From assembly GCA_964438705.1 (NCBI GenBank), contig CAYTKQ010000010.1, forward strand, positions 48,459 to 112,458: a stretch of 64,000 bases of DNA. The letters are read 5' to 3'. The position numbers were made by a program, and so were the translations under genes. Positions 60,473-64,000 of this stretch are shown piece after piece. The stretch is from Christensenella sp964438705 (lineage in GTDB: Bacteria; Bacillota; Clostridia; Christensenellales; Christensenellaceae). The notes under the pieces are model-generated. The model had not been told where the DNA came from. It made no database searches and saw only the letters and a list, made by a program, of their open reading frames with translations. Numbering within the stretch: the first letter of the stretch is position 1; every line of letters begins with the position of its first letter.

Positions 60473-60532
60473 CGATGTGTCCAATAAAATACCGTCCGTG
60501 CGGTTCTTATGTTCTTTTCGTGTTGTAAATAT

Positions 60533-61579
60533 TCAGCAGGATTCCCTGACGATGATCTTCTGCGGTAAAATCTCGTGCGGCACGCCCTTGTTTTTTCCGT
60601 CCAGCGTTTGCTTCATGATGCGCCATGCCTCGCGCCCCATCAGCTCCTTGTCCTGCTCGACGGTCGTAAGCTTGGGTTCCACAAATTCTGACATGTTGAT
60701 GTTATCAAAACCCACCACGCCCACGTCCTGCGGAACGCGGTAGCCCGCCTCTTTTAAAGCGCGCACCGCGCCGATTGCCAGCAGGTCCGTCGTGGCGACA
60801 ATCGAATCGGGCAGTTCATTTTTGTTTACACTCGCCAGAATGTTTTTGATATACGCATACCCGCGCTGCAGGTTGTTCATTTCAAGTGCCTCGCTGATGT
60901 GCACAAGCGCAGGATCGAAGGAAAGCCCATTTCTTTGCAGTCCCTGACGATACCCCTCATAGCGGTCATTCAGGTTACGCAGCCGCGCCGATTCCGAAAG
61001 GAAGGCAATCCTGCGGTATCCCTTTTCTGCCATCATATCCACAACCTTCGCGACTGTCTCCACATTGCCGAATTCCACAGTGGGGAACTCGATCTCATCG
61101 ACCGTGCGGTCGGCGATCACAATGGGCATGCCCTGCTTCTTCATGCGCTTCAAAAGTTTGAGATCATCAAAGCCGTTGAAGAGCAGGATGCCGTCCACAT
61201 TTTTGTCCGCAAGCCGTTCCATCTCGATCACTTCGCGCTTGCTGCTGTATTGGTAGCTGACCACCAGCACCGTATAGCCGTCCTGATACGCGCTGTCGAT
61301 AAACGAGCTCATGACCGGCGAATAAAATTCATTGGTCACGTCGGGCAGCAAAAAACCGATCACATAAGATTTTTTGGTACGCAGTGCACGCGCGATGGAA
61401 TTCGGCTTATAGTCAAGCTCCTTGATCGCCTGCAAAACGCGCTCCGTGGTCTCTTCGGTGATGGGCGCGGTCTTATTGATGACGTGGGACACCGTCCCGA
61501 TCGTCACCCCCGCAAGGTTTGCGACATCCACCATCGTGGCTTTTTTCTGTTTTCCACTCGTATTCTTTTTTCCTGCCAT
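60533..61579 (-). CDS. LacI-family transcriptional regulator 2
   Basis: A 348-residue repressor: HTH TMVDVANLAGVTIGTVSHVINKTAPITEETTERV, hinge, and ligand domain (GFLLPDVTNEFYSPVMSSFID; DSIVATTDLLAIGAVRAL). It is upstream on the same strand as the rhaI-UROD2 unit, separated by the operator at 60459. A near-match to the same operator lies 33 bp before its own start (61612-61625), so autoregulation is likely. Best candidate for binding the TTAAANCGTTTTAA site class. Confidence 0.93.
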   Translation of the reverse strand: MAGKKNTSGKQKKATMVDVANLAGVTIGTVSHVINKTAPITEETTERVLQAIKELDYKPNSIARALRTKKSYVIGFLLPDVTNEFYSPVMSSFIDSAYQDGYTVLVVSYQYSSKREVIEMERLADKNVDGILLFNGFDDLKLLKRMKKQGMPIVIADRTVDEIEFPTVEFGNVETVAKVVDMMAEKGYRRIAFLSESARLRNLNDRYEGYRQGLQRNGLSFDPALVHISEALEMNNLQRGYAYIKNILASVNKNELPDSIVATTDLLAIGAVRALKEAGYRVPQDVGVVGFDNINMSEFVEPKLTTVEQDKELMGREAWRIMKQTLDGKNKGVPHEILPQKIIVRESC

Positions 61580-61611
61580 CGGATTTCCAACTTCCTGAAA
61601 TGAAAAGGTTG

Positions 61612-61625
61612 TTAAAACCTTTTAG
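61612..61625. promoter_or_regulatory. operator-like site before LacI regulator 2
   Basis: TTAAAACCTTTTAG: 12 of 14 positions equal TTAAAACGTTTTAA. It lies 33 bp before the regulator start. Confidence 0.5.
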
Positions 61626-61723
61626 TTGAGTATATGGGAAATCCCTTCGTTTGTCAATGCCCCGCGTCCCCTCCTTTCGTGTTTTTTCGGGGAAGCGCCC
61701 GCAGGCCCTTCCCCCTCTTTTTC

Positions 61724-62851
61724 TCACAGCTTGCCGTTGCACAGCTTTTCAAGCCCGTCCATGTAGTAAAGAAAATTGTCATAGCTCACATCCGGCGGAA
61801 CGGAGTGATCGAGCCACGGAATATATCCACCCTCCTCTACGAGCGGCGCGACGCGCTTGAGCTCGTCGTCGATGTCCTTTCCTCCAGTGATGAGCGCGCG
61901 CTTGTTGATGCCGCCCATCATCAGCAATTCTTTGCCGTATTCCCTGCGGAACTCGTTCACATCCATGCCGCACTGCACCTCGAAGGGCAGCACGCCGTTC
62001 ACGCCCGCCTCAAGCCACAGCGGCACAAGCTTTTTCACATCCCCGTCGCTGTCCACAAAAATGAGGTCCACACCCTTTTTACGCAGCAGGTCGGTAATCT
62101 TTTTGTAGCGCGGCACAAGATATTTCTTGAACATTTCAGGCGAAAGAAGCGGCCCGTTCTTGTAGCACATATCCTCCCAAAACACGAAGTAATCAAAATC
62201 CGTATATTCCCATATTTTGTTGATGATGCGCGTCATGCACTCCACCTTTGCGTCCAGCACCTCCTCGATGAAGGCAATGTCGTCGTAAAACAAGTAGGAA
62301 AGGTCCTCGATGCCAAACAAATTACGCAGCGGCCCAAAGAATCCGCCTTCGCGGTCCGCCCACATGCGCAGCGGAATCTTGCGATGCTTCCACAGCTTGC
62401 ACTTTTCCTCCCAGTTCGCGGGAAAGCGCTCGTTGAAATTCAGCTCCCAGCGGTAGAGGTTTTTGCGGAAGTCCTCGCGGGTCTTGATGGGAAAATCCAG
62501 CCAATGCGGCATGGACGTTTCCCGCCCCTCCTTCAACTCCTGCATCACGATACCCTCATGGTTTCGAAAGGTAATTGTGGTTTCGTCCTCACCCAGTTTT
62601 TCATATTCAAATCCGGGGCAGAAACCGTAATAAATGCCCACCTCATCCTGCCGGTCGCAGCCGAAGTAATCCCAAAAGCTCAAATCGCCCGCGCCGCCGT
62701 GCTCCCCGATCTGCTCCGCGAACATGTTGGTGTGTCCTTCCTTCGCCCAGCGTTTCCACGTTGTTTCCCATACGTCGAGCGGCGGCCACATCGTCACCCG
62801 ATCCACGGGCTTGTAGCGCATCTGGTTCAAAAACCGTTCCCTTTCATTCAT
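61724..62851 (-). CDS. UROD-superfamily protein, paralogue 3
   Basis: A 375-residue protein of the same superfamily. N-terminal MNERERFLNQMRYKPVDRVTMWPP is a typical opening. Metal-site region DLIFVDSDGDVKKLVPLW and FEVQCGMDVNEFRREY; C-terminus NFLYYMDGLEKL. As in paralogue 2, the methyltransferase HxC motif is not present in standard form. It is monocistronic, controlled by the LacI operator at 62881. Function unknown. No heme biosynthesis gene is nearby. Confidence 0.75.
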   Translation of the reverse strand: MNERERFLNQMRYKPVDRVTMWPPLDVWETTWKRWAKEGHTNMFAEQIGEHGGAGDLSFWDYFGCDRQDEVGIYYGFCPGFEYEKLGEDETTITFRNHEGIVMQELKEGRETSMPHWLDFPIKTREDFRKNLYRWELNFNERFPANWEEKCKLWKHRKIPLRMWADREGGFFGPLRNLFGIEDLSYLFYDDIAFIEEVLDAKVECMTRIINKIWEYTDFDYFVFWEDMCYKNGPLLSPEMFKKYLVPRYKKITDLLRKKGVDLIFVDSDGDVKKLVPLWLEAGVNGVLPFEVQCGMDVNEFRREYGKELLMMGGINKRALITGGKDIDDELKRVAPLVEEGGYIPWLDHSVPPDVSYDNFLYYMDGLEKLCNGKL

Positions 62852-62880
62852 CGCATTTTCCCCTTTTCTTGATTATAAGA

Positions 62881-62894
62881 TGGTATCGTTACCA
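62881..62894. promoter_or_regulatory. LacI-type operator before UROD paralogue 3
   Basis: TGGTATCGTTACCA: arms TGGTA and TACCA around TCGT, 30 bp upstream of the start. A different class from TTAAANCGTTTTAA; LacI regulator 3 encoded next to it is the natural candidate. Confidence 0.65.
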
Positions 62895-62945
62895 CTTTCG
62901 GCCCAATGGAAAGCATAGCACCTGCTATGCTTATTCCTCTTTTGT

Positions 62946-63935
62946 TTAGGTCGTTTCCCGCAAAATCAGCTCCCCGTCAAGGAGCATTCTGACCGCCTCC
63001 TGTCCGGGATCGGCAATGCGCGCAAGCGCGCGCTGCACTGCCGCCTCCCCTATTTTTCTCTGATTCTGCGAAAGGGTCGAAAGGCGCGGCCTGCTCCACA
63101 TGCAAAGCGGAATGTTGTCAAATCCGATGATGCAAACCTCCTCCGGCACACGCACGCCTGCCGCCTCCATGTAGTCGAGCGCGCCCAATGCCAGCATATC
63201 CGTCGCCGTCAGGATCGCGTCCGGCTTTTTTGCCATCAGCGCACGGGCCGCGTCGTGCCCGCCCTCCATGGTGAATTCCGTGCGCGCGACAAGCGCGTCG
63301 TCCACGCCGATGCCGCACAGGGCAAGCCCCTCGACATAACCGCGATAGCGCTCCGCCGTCGCGTCATACGCATCGAGTCCCCGGATGTAGGCGATGCGTT
63401 CACAGCCCTTGCCCGCAAGATAGCACACCGCCTTTTTCGTGAGCGCATTCCCGTCCACGCGCACCTCGTCGAGCGCCTCACCCGCAAGCACATTGTCCAT
63501 CACCACAACTGCGATCTCGCCCGCGATGCGCTGCAAATACGCAAGATTCTTCTCGTTGCGCCGATAGGTGAAATATAAAATTGCATCCACCTTGCGCCGC
63601 ACCGCCTCCTTCAAATACTTTGCCTCGTGCTCTCCTTCGCGTCCGGTCGAGCACACAAACGTCAGATAGCCATTCTTGTTTGCGCACTGCTCGATGCCCG
63701 CAAGAATCTCCATGTAGCCGTAATTATATTGCTCGGGCAGCAGCACCGCGATGGTCTTCGTTCCGCTCCCGCGCATACCCTGCGCAAAGCAATTGGGCAC
63801 ATAGTCGAGTTCCTTCATGGCGGCGTTCACCCGCTCGAGCGTTGCGGGCCGCACATTCTTGCTGCCGCCCAGAATCTTGGAAACCGTCGTCTTGGAAACT
63901 CCGGCGAGCCGCGCTACATCATAGATCGTACTCAT
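62946..63935 (-). CDS. LacI-family transcriptional regulator 3
   Basis: A 329-residue repressor with HTH STIYDVARLAGVSKTTVSKILGGSKNVRPATLERV and a ligand domain (VLLPEQYNYGYMEILAGIEQC; LTATDMLALGALDYMEAAG). The ATG at 63935 follows a weak GGAAG. Its start is 11 bp from the stop of another gene that runs out of the window, so it may be cotranscribed with it. The operator at 62881-62894 lies between it and UROD paralogue 3. Confidence 0.92.
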   Translation of the reverse strand: MSTIYDVARLAGVSKTTVSKILGGSKNVRPATLERVNAAMKELDYVPNCFAQGMRGSGTKTIAVLLPEQYNYGYMEILAGIEQCANKNGYLTFVCSTGREGEHEAKYLKEAVRRKVDAILYFTYRRNEKNLAYLQRIAGEIAVVVMDNVLAGEALDEVRVDGNALTKKAVCYLAGKGCERIAYIRGLDAYDATAERYRGYVEGLALCGIGVDDALVARTEFTMEGGHDAARALMAKKPDAILTATDMLALGALDYMEAAGVRVPEEVCIIGFDNIPLCMWSRPRLSTLSQNQRKIGEAAVQRALARIADPGQEAVRMLLDGELILRETT

Positions 63936-63946
63936 GCTACTTCCGG

Positions 63947-64000
63947 TCAATACTGACCGTGCTCAATGATGGTGTCGATCATGGCCTTGTAGTTTTCTAT
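63947..64000 (-). CDS. partial CDS running off the window (possible fourth UROD-superfamily protein)
   Basis: The last 17 codons of a minus-strand gene, ending ENYKAMIDTIIEHGQY then TGA. The spacing of N-Y and of the final G-x-Y resembles the C-terminus of UROD paralogue 2 (NYEYFLKQVHELGSYP). This is too short for a firm assignment. Confidence 0.4.
   Translation of the reverse strand: MENYKAMIDTIIEHGQY

Overview
This is a 64-kb stretch of a GC-rich, low-phage, gene-dense Firmicutes chromosome, most likely an anaerobic gut Clostridia (the FHA/FtsW/PBP cluster with a J-domain and a DUF5685 protein, the BlaI/M56 pair, OFA transporter and many LacI/sugar modules would fit a Christensenellales-like lineage; this assignment is inference). 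A 100-N assembly gap at 13530-13629 shows it comes from a draft genome. No rRNA, complete tRNA, CRISPR array, phage or transposase gene was found.

Left part (1-30.8 kb) is mostly core functions: thrS and a RelA/SpoT-like protein; an araD - WYL regulator - nadE operon; an OFA-type MFS carrier; deoC; a cell-envelope operon (DUF5685, J-domain protein, membrane/FHA proteins around the gap, FtsW/RodA, class B PBP); thrC-trpS; a sortase B - sorted surface protein pair followed by an LCP protein; the glycolytic pgk-tpiA-gpmI operon; a Na/Pi symporter; trmL; and a two-gene BlaI-like repressor/M56 peptidase unit in which the peptidase is fused to a VanW domain instead of a beta-lactam sensor.

Right part (31-64 kb) is a sugar-catabolism island: rhaA-rhaB with an AraC regulator; an Lrp - aminotransferase - HAD - HD-domain operon; an arabinose/fucose-isomerase-like protein; an ABC sugar importer followed by a UROD-superfamily protein and an SGNH hydrolase; three LacI regulators; a nine-gene operon (metallo-hydrolase, beta-hydroxyacid dehydrogenase, complete E1a/E1b/E2/E3 2-oxoacid or acetoin dehydrogenase complex, a 51-residue nine-cysteine protein, a TIM-barrel isomerase and an SDR dehydrogenase); a second rhamnose isomerase type; and two further UROD-superfamily proteins. 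Palindromic operator-like sites in front of many of these units fall into a few sequence classes and suggest LacI regulons.

The most unusual feature is a dispersed non-coding repeat of about 362-365 bp present four times (10076-10437, 30776-31140, 35984-36345 inverted, 39574-40045 rearranged). Its ends are complementary (ATGTGATTTT ... AAAATCACAT), its interior contains a long interrupted inverted repeat, and paired positions change together between copies, which points to a selected folded RNA or single-stranded DNA. The copies sit at the 3' ends of genes, three of them directly behind intrinsic terminators. I do not recognise it as any named element.
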